From NCBI RefSeq assembly GCF_019649055.1, contig NW_026570242.1, positions 1,302,001 through 1,366,000 on the forward strand: DNA of 64,000 nt, written 5' to 3'. The stretch is from Paramacrobiotus metropolitanus (taxonomy: Eukaryota; Tardigrada; Eutardigrada; Parachela; Macrobiotidae). Positions within the stretch are counted from its first letter, which is position 1, and the number at the start of each line of letters is the position of its first letter. A model generated the notes under the pieces. The model ran no database searches and was not told the DNA's origin. It saw only the letters and a program-made list of their open reading frames with translations. A program made the translations under genes and the position numbers. Shown in pieces: positions 34,448 to 44,021 of the stretch.

Positions 34448-37355
34448 TTGCTTTCTCCGCGGAGCTCCGCGTTGGTTGTTTCGTTTCAGTTGTTTAACAT
34501 GTTGTTTCTGACTATTTTATTTTTCACGTTGCAGAAACTGAGTCAGATTTTAGAACAAACCATTTTTCGATCGCTTATGAAAATGTGTAGTAAAATTACG
34601 ACTGTTCGGCAGGACCAGAGAATAAAATTTAATGCCTGCGTTTGTCGTTTAGCGGCAAAAGGAGGTAATTCAGTATGCATGCAAAATTCGCCGATATTAT
34701 TTGCATGGCCGCGGATATTTGCAGGTGCTGTTATTTCCCTGTTCCACGATGGAATTTATCATGTTTCGGGAGCTCCCTTTTCTGATATCAAGTATTATTA
34801 CGCGGCAAAGAATCAGTTTGATGAGGACTTTGTTCCGGGCGATAAGTACAAATGCTATTTCCCTGAATCGAAGAAGGACCACGTAGCCGAATTTGTTGGA
34901 TGGTTTCCCACGGAAGAGCGAGCCGAAATGCGACTCACCGAGCTGCAGCAGCGGGTAAATATTATTACGAAGTGAATATTATTATTAAGTAAAGTGAATT
35001 TTTAAGATAAACTAGTTGATTATACTTTGTGTGTGTGATTTTATTTTAAGGACGGCAAAAAGTCTGGAGCTCCAGCAAAGCGCCGGGCGACAAAGACGAC
35101 CGACACGGAAATCCACAAGAAAGCGAAGCAGCCGGACGATAAGCAAAGTGGCTGCCAAAAACCGCTAACGTTTCAGGAGCGAATGCGACAGAATGGCGTT
35201 GTATTGGGGAATTTAGCAGGCAAGTTAAGAACCGTGCAATCTGTCGCTTGTTTAATGGAAGTGTAGGAGCTCCTAACGATACTTTAACTAAAACATTTAG
35301 AAACTGATTTACATAATTGTTCCACGCACAGAAAGCCGTAGCGGTGGCCATCAACCGAGCACGTCCACAGGTAAACCTTCCTAACCTGTGCAGCTAATGT
35401 GACCGCATGTTTAAAGGGTAGCCATCACCGCGTAATTTTTGGCAAGATTTCTGTTCGGCAAAATAGGAATCACCAGCCTGGCATCAAAGGAGCTCCAGTT
35501 GCGAGTGCAGCTGTGTGGAAACACATAGCTGCCACACGCTTTGCCGACAACTTCAACCAATGGTAGGGTTTGCATTTTGCATCACCATTAATGTCGCGTA
35601 GCGTCATATTTCGCAGATCATTCGAACCAGCCGCTGGAAGAGCCGTCTGCTTCATATACGGAATTGAAACGTCGGAAATTCGCGTGCAAAAATATTTTAA
35701 ATAATAAAGCTGTTTTAATTTTTCTAGGAATGCAGCCATTGCAGTGTCCAGCGGCAGATGTATCTTTTGATCGTAAAGTTGGAAAGTCGACCGACTTTTA
35801 CAACTTATGGGACACATTAAGCACTGGTATTTAAAATCAATTAAACGATTTAAAAACATCAAGGAGCTCCTTTTTTTCAGATGGTGCTTGGACAAGCCAG
35901 ACGGATTTAGTGGAAAAAATTGCTTTCGATGTTAAACAAGCGGAACTGGATCGCGATGCATCATTCGGTTAAATTTAAAAGGAAAGTTTATGTCTACGGC
36001 TAACAAAATGGCATATTACAGAAATGTGGGAGAACGCTGCTGTCCAACAGCAAAGAGCGCAGGGGTTGTCGGAAGACGATTTATACGTGGCACCGGACAC
36101 GGAGATTTTTCGCGCCCTGGCCATGGCGGAAGTTCCGGTGGTTGAAGATGGGCCGACTCGCAACACCGCCATCGTCACGTTTCCACAAGCCGTTTTAATG
36201 GGAGCTCCCTGTATGAAAACCATCTCGTATAACACGTTTGCTTATAATTACAGCTGTGCATATTAGTGATATTACTGATTTCTGATTTTTAGCCGACGGG
36301 ACTGCTAATAGCTCAGATGTGAAAGTGCCCACTGTACTCGTAAAGAACACAGCGGACATGCGTAAGTAATTAACTCAACACACCAGCGCTATTATTTTTC
36401 TTGCTAGCTGCTCTTGATATTTTTTAATCAACATTTTGCGACTTTTATCGTTTTTTTTGTAGTGAAAAAGGAGTTCCATGTTGTCCAGCTGCCGCAAATT
36501 TCAGACAATGCCGATTTGTTGGAGGAAGGGTTTCCAGTGAAATTCAAAGATCACCGTTGGAAATGGCCAGAAGTAGGAGCTCCTGCTACGGCTGATGACG
36601 GTGCGTTTCATCTCCTCCGTTTTGAAGTAGACTGCTATTTTATGAGGTTTTTGCGATCGTTTAAACGTTTTACAGAATACTATAATCCTCTGCGCACCTC
36701 AGAGCGGGAATTTCATCTAAAGAATCCCCCGAGGGTGAACCGTTCTGCAATTACTCTGCGCGACCAGTTGTCTCCATGGTTTTTCCAGTTGGGAGGACCC
36801 GGAAAGAAACACCTGGACGTCGCCTTTCCAGCCGTTTTTGTGGACGATGATTGCCATTTTTTAGAGGCTCAGTTTCTTAATCGGAAGATCACCGCAGAGA
36901 AGTTTTCGTGGTACCTGATGTCGCGAATGATGGGAGGAGCTCCTGGCCTCATTCGTTTGGCGACGCTGTACGAAATGCACAAACAAACTGCCACTAACAA
37001 GCGGCAGTATAACTTCTACGAAAGAGTTTTGGGAATTGACTTCTTCCGTTCTGTTGACAGTAAGTGCTTGTGCGACTCCTACTACGGGTTTGTGGAAAGT
37101 AATGATTTCTTTAAAAATTCATTTAAATTAAGTAAATCTGTTTCCTTTTCAGAAAAGACTCGGGATTTAATTCGCGCTATGGTGCCCACTAATTCGGGCG
37201 GCGCTGAAGCAGCTGCTCGCGCTGCAGTAATTAAAGGCCTCCCGGAAATCCCCAAATCCATGCAGTCCCACTTCGGCCACAAGTTTGCCAACTGGATGGA
37301 CAAGTTCAAGGAACAGCACGAAAGAAAAAGAGCTGTGGACCGCGCATTTTTCTAA
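34448..37355 (+). CDS. Unrecognised transposon accessory gene, multi-exon
   Basis: Plus-strand exons with GT-AG borders: about 34535-34954, 35051-35223, 35332-35370, 35467-35563, about 35728-35811, 35880-35969, about 36022-36220, about 36293-36361, about 36463-37060 and 37153-37355 (stop). The N-terminal exon has a compact beta-like pattern (FHDGIYHVSGAPFSDIK, then FVPGDKYKCYF and AEFVGWFPTEERAEMRL) resembling Tudor/BEN-associated modules of other transposon proteins, which is weak inference. The C-terminal part (LRDQLSPWFFQLGG, then FPAVFVDDDCHFLEAQFLNR, ending KEQHERKRAVDRAFF) is unrecognised. GAP tripeptides recur because GGAGCTCC is embedded in the exons. The junction at 35370/35467 does not keep frame as assembled. 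By position, head-to-head with the transposase, it resembles the second, DNA-binding gene of CACTA elements. Confidence 0.55.
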
Positions 37356-37373
37356 CCATCTGAAGGAGCTCCT

Positions 37374-37801
37374 ATTGTGGTGGTATTTGTTGCTGTTGAA
37401 ATAAAATTTTGTTCCGTTACTTCGATGCCTGCGCATTATTGATATTTCTTCTGTTTACGTTTTTTCGTTACCGGGGTTACGATTTTATGCTGTTTATATG
37501 CTGAACGTTGGTCTTATGATTGGTCGGTTTGTGCGCGCACGGTACGGGCTTTTATGCCGTTTGAATGCTATGATAAAAGTTACTGAATTTGGCGATTGGA
37601 GCATTTATTTCAAACCCAGCCAATAACTAGCTAGCAGTATGACGTCATTACACACGCCTGCCAACCACATAGCTATTTCTAATTGGCTTATTTCTAACCA
37701 TATAGGAATCGGATGAAACACGCATTGCACCAATGCGAGAGCGGACATAGTAAACAGTCCCGTTGATATGTGGAGTCATATTCTCGCAACGAGCTACGAT
37801 C
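37374..37801. other. No gene recognised; 3' flank of the transposon cluster
   Basis: The last GGAGCTCC is at 37365. I found neither a CACTA-type terminal repeat here nor a matching left terminus near 30300-30530, so the transposon limits are unresolved. Confidence 0.35.
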
Positions 37802-38191
37802 TCACTTTTTTCGGCAGGGTATGTCACTATCACAGTATGCTGTGCAAGTCAAAGAATTGTAAATCCTAGTCCCATTTTCCGCCCAGCGCTCTGTGGTTTT
37901 GCAGATCTTTCCGAATTCCTTCGATTTGGAGCCACAACTTTGAAAGGACATTGTCTTGACCCATGGTATAGTGTGGCTCTCAAAATCTTGCCTGCATGTA
38001 TCAATATTATCTGGACAGTTTACGGCATTTGTTGATACAGAGCAAGATGGTCCATATTCCTCTTTGCCGTAGGTAATACCTTTTCCTTTCATTATTTCAT
38101 TGCAGAAATAGCACTTAATACCTGTCACCACGACATTCTGGTGTTCAAAAAATGCAACAATACAGAGTTGAAGAGTTATCCAAATCTCCAT
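37802..38191 (-). CDS. Ly6/uPAR-like secreted or GPI-type protein
   Basis: 129 residues from the Met of MEIWITLQLC, chosen because a hydrophobic signal-peptide-like segment starts there. After cleavage the domain has the Ly6 cysteine pattern: KCYFCNE, CSVSTNAVNCPDNIDTC, SFQSCGSK, ICKTTERW, SLTCTAYCDSDIPC. Ly6/uPAR domains are small three-finger folds acting outside the cell. The frame stops right after the last Cys (CRKK, stop), and a GTGAGA donor overlaps the stop. A further exon with the C-terminal tail, for example a GPI signal, is therefore likely but not identified. A second Ly6-like gene lies at 59837-60782, beyond the LTR element. Confidence 0.68.
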   Translation of the reverse strand: MEIWITLQLCIVAFFEHQNVVVTGIKCYFCNEIMKGKGITYGKEEYGPSCSVSTNAVNCPDNIDTCRQDFESHTIPWVKTMSFQSCGSKSKEFGKICKTTERWAENGTRIYNSLTCTAYCDSDIPCRKK

Positions 38192-38270
38192 GAACTTTTG
38201 TAAAGCCAGTAGTGCAAAATTGTAACGACCAATTTTATAATTAATATTTTTTTTGCCCTTATGCCAGTAT

Positions 38271-38289
38271 GTTGTTGTTGTTGTTGTTG
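38271..38289 (+). repeat. (GTT)n microsatellite
   Basis: About six tandem GTT units just upstream of the Ly6-like start on the minus strand. Confidence 0.9.
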
Positions 38290-38437
38290 CATAAACATAC
38301 AGCGTAGTCCTTTCAAGGACCATTGCTCCAACAAATATAAAATTATTAGAATTGCCAAGGGAACAGAGTAAGCACAGACAGTAAAAACTAGTCGCTTATC
38401 ACTGGATCACCGAAATCTGTTTGAGAACTCCAAAACT

Positions 38438-39680
38438 TTAGAAAGCAGCGGCAACGGAAAGGAAACCCAGTCCTGTAAAGCCAGCATGTTCCAGGGAACT
38501 TCGCAAAACAGTAAACGAGGGATGCTTATAAATAGAACAATGATAGAAAAAATGGTATGTTGTTTCCGGTGCAAAACCACAAGAGCACAAAGATGGATTC
38601 CCATATATCTGAGAAGGTCGGGACGCGTTAAGTCTAGAATAGTCCATTCGAAGTTGGGTCAGAAGTGCCTGCATTTTTCGTGTGACCGGTACTGGCTTTC
38701 TCCATATCGAGTAAGACACATTCGGTTGGACATTGTAGAGAGCTCTCCCTTTTTGAGATGCTGACCAATTTTTCTGCCATTCGGCAGAAATGGAAGTGCT
38801 TAATAGTTGTCTAAACGACGCTTTTGACAACGGCAGTTGCAAACCTCCGTTTTCCGGTAAATGCGCTCCTTGTTTTGCCGCCAAATCTGCCATTTCATTC
38901 CATAAATACCAATATGAGCTGGGATCCACTGAAGGGTTACTTCAACACCGCGCGAAAGCAACCACAGCAGACTTCTTTGATGTCTTTGTTAGGCGAACCA
39001 TAAATAGTGGCACTGATACCATCCAATACAGCTTTCGAGTCAGAATATAGAAAAGCACGACGCACTTCCGACTGCCCCATGTACAGCAAAGCTTGATGGA
39101 CTGCATACAATTCCGCTTGCGCAACAGTTGCGTGAGCCGGTAGTCGGTGTTCTTTCCGTTACACTTGTTGGCCAGTAAAAACAACAACAGCAGCTCCAAC
39201 ATTATCGCCTTGTTTTGATCTATCGGTATAAATTAACATATGTCCTGTAGAGAGGAGACGCTTGGCAGTTATATGGTGATTCACGGCTGATGCCTGCAGT
39301 GCTGAAATGATGACCCTGGAGCGCAAAGACGCGTAGAAGTAGGGAAGAACTTGCTGTACACGAAAAACAACATTGGTAGGAAACTTAAATCCCATCGCAT
39401 CCAGGCGCTGCACAATGTACGACGATGGAGATTTGTGCAAATGTTGTTGTTCAGGGTATTGTACCAAAGCATGTGCTATGTTCATATCTTTCAGTGTTTG
39501 TAAGCGATAGAGGGACATCGCAGCCACTTCAAGAAGATGTAAGTTCATTGGAGTTAACTGAGCAACCTGATGTGTCCAAGTCAGCTTGGGATCGAACACT
39601 ATTCCCAGGTATTTCAGCTATTGTATTCCCAGGTATTAATGCCCGTATCGCCTTCAGCAATGTTGACGATGGCGTATAAG
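38438..39680 (-). pseudogene. LINE 3' fragment with RNase H domain
   Basis: Minus-strand frames, broken by stops, encode an RNase H domain: LIYTDRSKQGDNVGAAVVVF (first catalytic Asp, Gly of TDGS replaced by Arg), then AQAELYAVHQALLYMGQ (Glu), then LYSDSKAVLDGI (Asp) and EMADLAAKQGA. A downstream CSCGFAPETTYHFFYHC module follows. The upstream part (39159-39599) has the helical thumb/linker seen before RNase H in non-LTR elements. RT and endonuclease are absent, so it is 5'-truncated near 39680, as is usual for LINE insertions. It is probably an I/Jockey-group clade with RNase H. Inactive. Confidence 0.72.
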
Positions 39681-39699
39681 ATCAGCGCACCCTAGCGAC

Positions 39700-40191
39700 C
39701 GTAAATCTGTAAGTTTTGTGTAAGGCCCAGAAAGTCCTTACACAAAACCGACACTCATAACTCATAAGCAGTGCGATCATAAGCAGTGCGCCATACGATC
39801 GAAGCGAGCTCAGTTGCAGCGATACGGGGCCAAAACATAGGATTCGATACATGAAACCGAAGAGAGCCCCCTCTAGATATGCGCAGTCTGTACTGTACCT
39901 TGGTGGCGCGCATCAAAGGGTGTCCCATTTCTGTACCGTAATGAATCTAGCTACGCTTAAGTACGAGTATCTAAACTAGACACGCATAAGAAATCAGACG
40001 AGGCCTTACAGGTTTGGTGCTAGCTTAGCAACACGTTAGTTACTTTAGCTAGGATTGCATTAGAATTTACAACGACTGCAAAAAATATAATAATTACAGT
40101 ACAGTAAAACTTTTTACAAGACTTTAATAGTCAAATCAAAAGTTCTTCAGGATTTGTATCTTAACCAGTGCGATTCTTGATTTTGTACTAC
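39700..40191. other. No gene recognised; 5' flank of the LTR element
   Basis: Between the LINE fragment and the 5' LTR. It includes a short inverted repeat (GTTTTGTGTAAGG and CCTTACACAAAAC, 39714-39749). CTAC at 40188-40191 is the left target duplication of the LTR element. Confidence 0.45.
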
Positions 40192-41125
40192 TGACGTGTA
40201 CTGGTGTCCCTTAGTACACATCGGTACTACTTTACTACTTCTACCTCTACAACTAAGGCTTAGGCTTTACTACATCTTCTACGCGAGTCCTGACCCCGAG
40301 TCTCTACTTCGACTTCTCAGAAATCCCCAGCAGAGAACTTTGACCGCGACTTGCCATTTCGACGTGACCGCGCTCCGATGACGTAGCTCAACCTATTGTT
40401 CTAGTGTATTAGTTGACCTGATGTTCTCATTTGTCCACGTGTAGTGATGCAGCGGTGTGATTAGTCCACGTGTCCTTAGATGTCTCTAATTGGTTAGATT
40501 CTAAATCCCTATTGTTCTCAGACCCGTACCTGCGCGTACGAAGAGCCAGCACTTGCGGTGCCAACGGCTATATAAGGCGCTCGTCGCCCACACAAATGTC
40601 AAGAGTTGTAATCCCAACAAAAGTAGAGTCTTGTTACTCGATCTGATTAACTTCAGGCTTTTGCTCTGGTCTTCTCTTTCCAAGTGAGGCTGTTCAAACT
40701 GACCTCTGGGTGACCTTTCACCTATTGTCAGGGGTCATTCCTCTATCTCGTCGACGTGCATTATCATCTTCGGATAATCTCGTGACGTAACAGGTTACCC
40801 GTTTGATCCCACTTGATTTGCCATGACCTTTCGGTCTCATCATCATCTTCATGCCCTGTAGCGCCAGGTTGATGGATATCCCTTATCGCTTCTGCTAACA
40901 TCTAGCGTCGGACAGGTAACGTATACTTCTCCGTCGTGTGTGTATTTCTCGTGTTTGCAGGACCCGGACCTCTTCTTCTTTTCCTTTCCTACTTCATACC
41001 AGATCAACGTAATCTTCTACCATCTTCCGTAACAGTTTGAGACAGAGTCGCTCTATCCGACTGGACGTGGTCGGACAAGTGGATACAGTACCCACTTCAC
41101 TGTGTTAGGTCTTTAATTCACGTCA
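40192..41125 (+). repeat. 5' LTR
   Basis: 934 bp, TG...CA. A TATA box TATATAA lies at 40569-40575, roughly 380 nt from the LTR start. The right edge is set by the primer-binding site at 41126, the left edge by comparison with the 3' LTR and the CTAC target duplication. Confidence 0.95.
40569..40575 (+). promoter_or_regulatory. TATA box in 5' LTR
   Basis: TATATAA in the context GGCTATATAAGGCGC, the only good TATA box in the LTR. The same motif is at 59207-59213 in the 3' LTR. It is the likely start site for the full-length RNA. Confidence 0.7.
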
Positions 41126-41143
41126 TGGCGCCCACCGATGGTT
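41126..41143 (+). promoter_or_regulatory. Primer-binding site, tRNA-Lys type
   Basis: TGGCGCCCACCGATGGTT directly abuts the LTR end. TGGCGCCC is complementary to the 3' end of tRNA-Lys, including CCA. Complementarity beyond the first 8-9 nt is not verified. Confidence 0.7.
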
Positions 41144-41789
41144 CTTATTTTCCCGATGTTACGGAAAATTGTAGATGGTACGTTATTTTGTATTTTCTTT
41201 TGTAACCGTAAATCGAAAATTGGTCCAGGTCAGAGTAAGGGTATTGTAATCCCACAAAACTGACCGAGGGTCTCTTCCCTCGCCCAAGCCCCCGGGCATC
41301 TGTCTCTCATCTTTCTCTCTTCGGGTGAAATAATCCCACTTTCTTTTCTGATCAACTGATCTGGTGTGCCCTTAAGGTACTAGTGTCCTTAAGGCACAGG
41401 GTGGCTATAGGGGACCGTACAGCATAGGCCTCCCTTGAAGCGAAAGCTGTACTAATTCTAAAATAAAATTGATTATCATTTGATTATTCTGTGTGGTATT
41501 CGTGGGCCGACAAGCCGCCAGTGTGTGTGAATTTGCAGCATCATTTTAACAGTGAAATTTGGTTAAAGTAACCGTACAGTAGCCGAAAAACCACAAAGGT
41601 TGGCTACGATAAATCAACGATTGGATTTGGACAACTGAAACCTTAAAGGTCAGTTGTGATCTCGCGAAACGAACGGCAATATCAGCAAGGAAACGCTGAG
41701 TGGAATTTGTAAGTAAAACGTGCGAAAATTCGCAGAGATTTAGCCGTTCTTTAAATCGAAACCTTGCAAAACATTGAACTTTCGTATCT

Positions 41790-41918
41790 GAGTTAGTGGA
41801 AAAGCCACTACTCCACGATTTTGAAAATTCTCGAGTTAGTGGAAAAGCCACTACTCTACGATTCTGAAAATTCTCGAGTTAGTGGAAAAGCCACTACTCT
41901 ACGATTTTGAAAATTCTC
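41790..41918 (+). repeat. Three tandem 43-bp hairpin units in the leader
   Basis: Starts at 41790, 41833 and 41876, nearly identical. Each holds TAGTGG-AAAAG-CCACTA, a 6-bp stem with a short loop, in the plus-strand RNA. In the 5' untranslated leader. A packaging, dimerisation or translation role is possible (inference). Confidence 0.9.
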
Positions 41919-42199
41919 GAATTTCGGTAAATCAACAGAGCGGATATAACCGTCTCGTGTTGTGTTAACGCGGTATCACTGATAGGCGGAATTCAGCCAC
42001 AGTGTGTAACTAGCGGTAAAATACAGTAAACAGCTGAAACCTGAAAGGTCAGCTGTGGTAAATTGAAACGTAACGAAAGCAAGTTGTACATGCATACTTA
42101 AGTGTATGCTGTAACAACGAAATACGAAACCAGCGTTAAGCAGTACTTTTCGTCTGGTGGGTTCAAACGAAACGGTTCTGTCAGTTGTTCTGTCAGCCC

Positions 42200-42790
42200 G
42201 TGGGTAATACAAACTGGGTGATTCGTCATCCAGTGGGAACGGTGCAATTGCTCCTACTTAATCCACTTAGTGGTACGGTATGTAGCAGTAGCACTGAAAT
42301 ACGAAGTGAAGCTTCTGAAACCTTAAAGGTCAGTAGCATAAACGAAATAATACAAGTAGCTTTTGCACGCGAAGGTGCGTGTGAAGCGGTAATACGAAGC
42401 AGATCGTTGCGGTGTACTTAATCCACTTAGTGGTACGGTATCGCGGTAATCGGTCGGTGGGTAATACAAACTGGGTGATTCGTCATCCAGTGGGAACGGT
42501 GCAATTGCTCCTACTTAATCCACTTAGTGGTACGGTATGTAGCAGTAGCACTGAAATACGAAGTGAAGCTTCTGAAACCTTAAAGGTCAGTAGCATAAAC
42601 GAAATAATACAAGTAGCTTTTGCACGCGAAGGTGCGTGTAAAGCGGTAATACGAAGCAGATCGTTGCGGTGTACTTAATCCACTTAGTGGTACGGTATCG
42701 CTGTAATCGGTCGGTGGGTAATACAAACTGGTTGTGTAATCAACCAGTTGGAACAGAGCAACTTTTGCTTACCAAAACCCGTTTAAACGG
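42200..42790 (+). repeat. 257-bp tandem repeat in the leader, 2.3 copies
   Basis: Copies start at 42200 and 42457, and a diverging partial copy at 42714. The two full copies are almost identical. Each contains two CCACTTAGTGG inverted repeats and a CCTTAAAGGTCAG word that also occurs elsewhere in the leader. The length is not a multiple of three, so this is not a coding repeat. Confidence 0.93.
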
Positions 42791-42913
42791 TACGGTACAG
42801 CCGCGGTTGCCTGAAACGAACAAAATGTCGGTCGCAGACCCTGATACGAAAAAATCTCGGGCCAATCAGCAGTTTGATTCACACCTGGAGGAAGTAAAAG
42901 CGTAAAAGTCAGA

Positions 42914-43339
42914 ATGGCATTAAGGCAGAGTAAGTCTCAGAACACAGCGGTTATGTCAGATAGGCATTTTAATAGTGTCACGGTAACTAGCGGTAGTTCC
43001 GGGGTAAATAAGGCTCCTCTGGTAGACCTGTCAAACGGTTCTTCCATTGGCGCACAAATTATGAATCCTTCCTCTCAGCGTATGCAGTCAGTAACTGGTT
43101 GGTCAGTGCCGGTGGTAAATCCATATAATGCGGTAAACCCGAATAATTCGGTAACTCCACAAGTGGTAATTCCACCAGTGGGAAACTCAGATGGGCAGCT
43201 TGTAATCTCCCAAGTGAATAATTTTGGTGAAAAAGTAAATTGGTCGACAGTAACAAACGCCCGGAGTGGTGGTGTAAATGTCGGTCAGAATATATGGCAG
43301 TCGGATGATTCAAGTTCAGGCGGTAACATTTCGTGTTGA
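42914..43339 (+). CDS. Leader open reading frame of the LTR element, 141 aa
   Basis: ATG-started frame of 141 codons, rich in Ser, Asn, Val and Gly, with repeated NP/NNS-like words (VNPYNAVNPNNSV) and no recognised domain. The composition matches the low-complexity Asn/Gln/Val-rich parts of the Gag-Pol frame downstream, so it could be a separated N-terminal Gag segment or a leader protein. Start chosen as the first ATG. Coding status is unproven. Confidence 0.4.
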   Translation: MALRQSKSQNTAVMSDRHFNSVTVTSGSSGVNKAPLVDLSNGSSIGAQIMNPSSQRMQSVTGWSVPVVNPYNAVNPNNSVTPQVVIPPVGNSDGQLVISQVNNFGEKVNWSTVTNARSGGVNVGQNIWQSDDSSSGGNISC

Positions 43340-43392
43340 GGATGGAATAATACGTTGTCGTCGCAATTATCAGCGGTAAGCAGTGCATTAAG

Positions 43393-43899
43393 TCAGAATA
43401 AAATCAGTAGTTCAGAAAGGAGCGATGTTTGGCTTAATGTTTCGTTTAACCTTCTTATTTCGTTTTGGGAGTCAGTTTGTTGCTGTCGTAGGATAGGAAA
43501 GTGCCTTGTACAACGTATTAGAGTACCGGCATTTTCTGTGACTGCAGATCTCACGTCTTGTTCGGACTGCAAAGTTTGCAATTTCTGTACCACTTTAAAC
43601 ACTTCTTGTGGGAATTCTGTCGGTAATGGGCTGGCGCCCTTTTCCTGAATAATTTGTGATAAATCAGACGACCATTTATCTGTGTCATTTCTCGGTAAAT
43701 CAACATCCAATAAGGAGTGACTACCATAAATTACCTGCCTCGATTCGTACCGCATAGAGGGTTTTGAACTTGCGCCAGCACCGCTTTGCGGTGCTTCCTT
43801 ATTCAACCAAGAGTAACTATCGAAATTAGTTTCATTGACCTCGAAAATACTTTCCTCTGACGACTGGGGTCTGCCCCATATCCAGTCATCGAAATTCAA
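43393..43899 (-). CDS. Antisense 168-aa open frame in the LTR-element leader
   Basis: Minus-strand frame with protein-like composition: acidic/aromatic N-terminus (FDDWIWGRPQSSEES), then a helical C-terminal part (VVQKLQTLQSEQDV, ILRQQQTDSQNEIRRLNETL). The frame also stays open upstream of its ATG. No corresponding long plus-strand frame exists here, so the plus-strand coding sequence before Gag is interrupted by exactly this stretch. Either an antisense gene or an internal inversion of Gag N-terminal coding sequence. GTCAATGG...CCATTGAC, an 8-bp hairpin, lies at the right edge (43914-43937). Confidence 0.35.
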   Translation of the reverse strand: MNFDDWIWGRPQSSEESIFEVNETNFDSYSWLNKEAPQSGAGASSKPSMRYESRQVIYGSHSLLDVDLPRNDTDKWSSDLSQIIQEKGASPLPTEFPQEVFKVVQKLQTLQSEQDVRSAVTENAGTLIRCTRHFPILRQQQTDSQNEIRRLNETLSQTSLLSELLILF

Positions 43900-44021
43900 A
43901 TCATCATCCTTGTCAATGGGCTTAGTGCCATTGACGTGAAAAGTATGAAAACAGCATACTGCACGGGGAATTGAACGTCGTAAAACAGAAATTTTCGGGA
44001 TTGGTAGCAGATTTCAAATTA

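Larger units (their letters stand above)
30528..37373. repeat. GGAGCTCC palindrome array, cluster 2 (18 sites)
   Basis: GGAGCTCC begins at 30529, 30955, 32267, 32611, 32930, 33234, 33644, 33837, 34461, 34769, 35066, 35266, 35489, 35863, 36201, 36576, 36936 and 37365. Sixteen of 18 have complementary flanking bases. Mean spacing is about 360 bp once the 764-bp insertion plus its 9-bp duplication is removed. Sites occur on both divergent genes, in exons, introns and UTRs. Chance expectation for one 8-mer is about one per 65 kb. Confidence 0.92.

Noticed and set aside
37374-37700. CACTA-type terminal inverted repeat for the transposon cluster
   Set aside because: No CACTA/G-type end with a partner near 30300-30530 (or near 22300) could be found by eye, so boundaries are left open.
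42185-42905. Three plus-strand frames of 78-88 residues in the LTR leader
   Set aside because: They are by-products of the 257-bp tandem repeat. The period is not a multiple of three and no domain is present.
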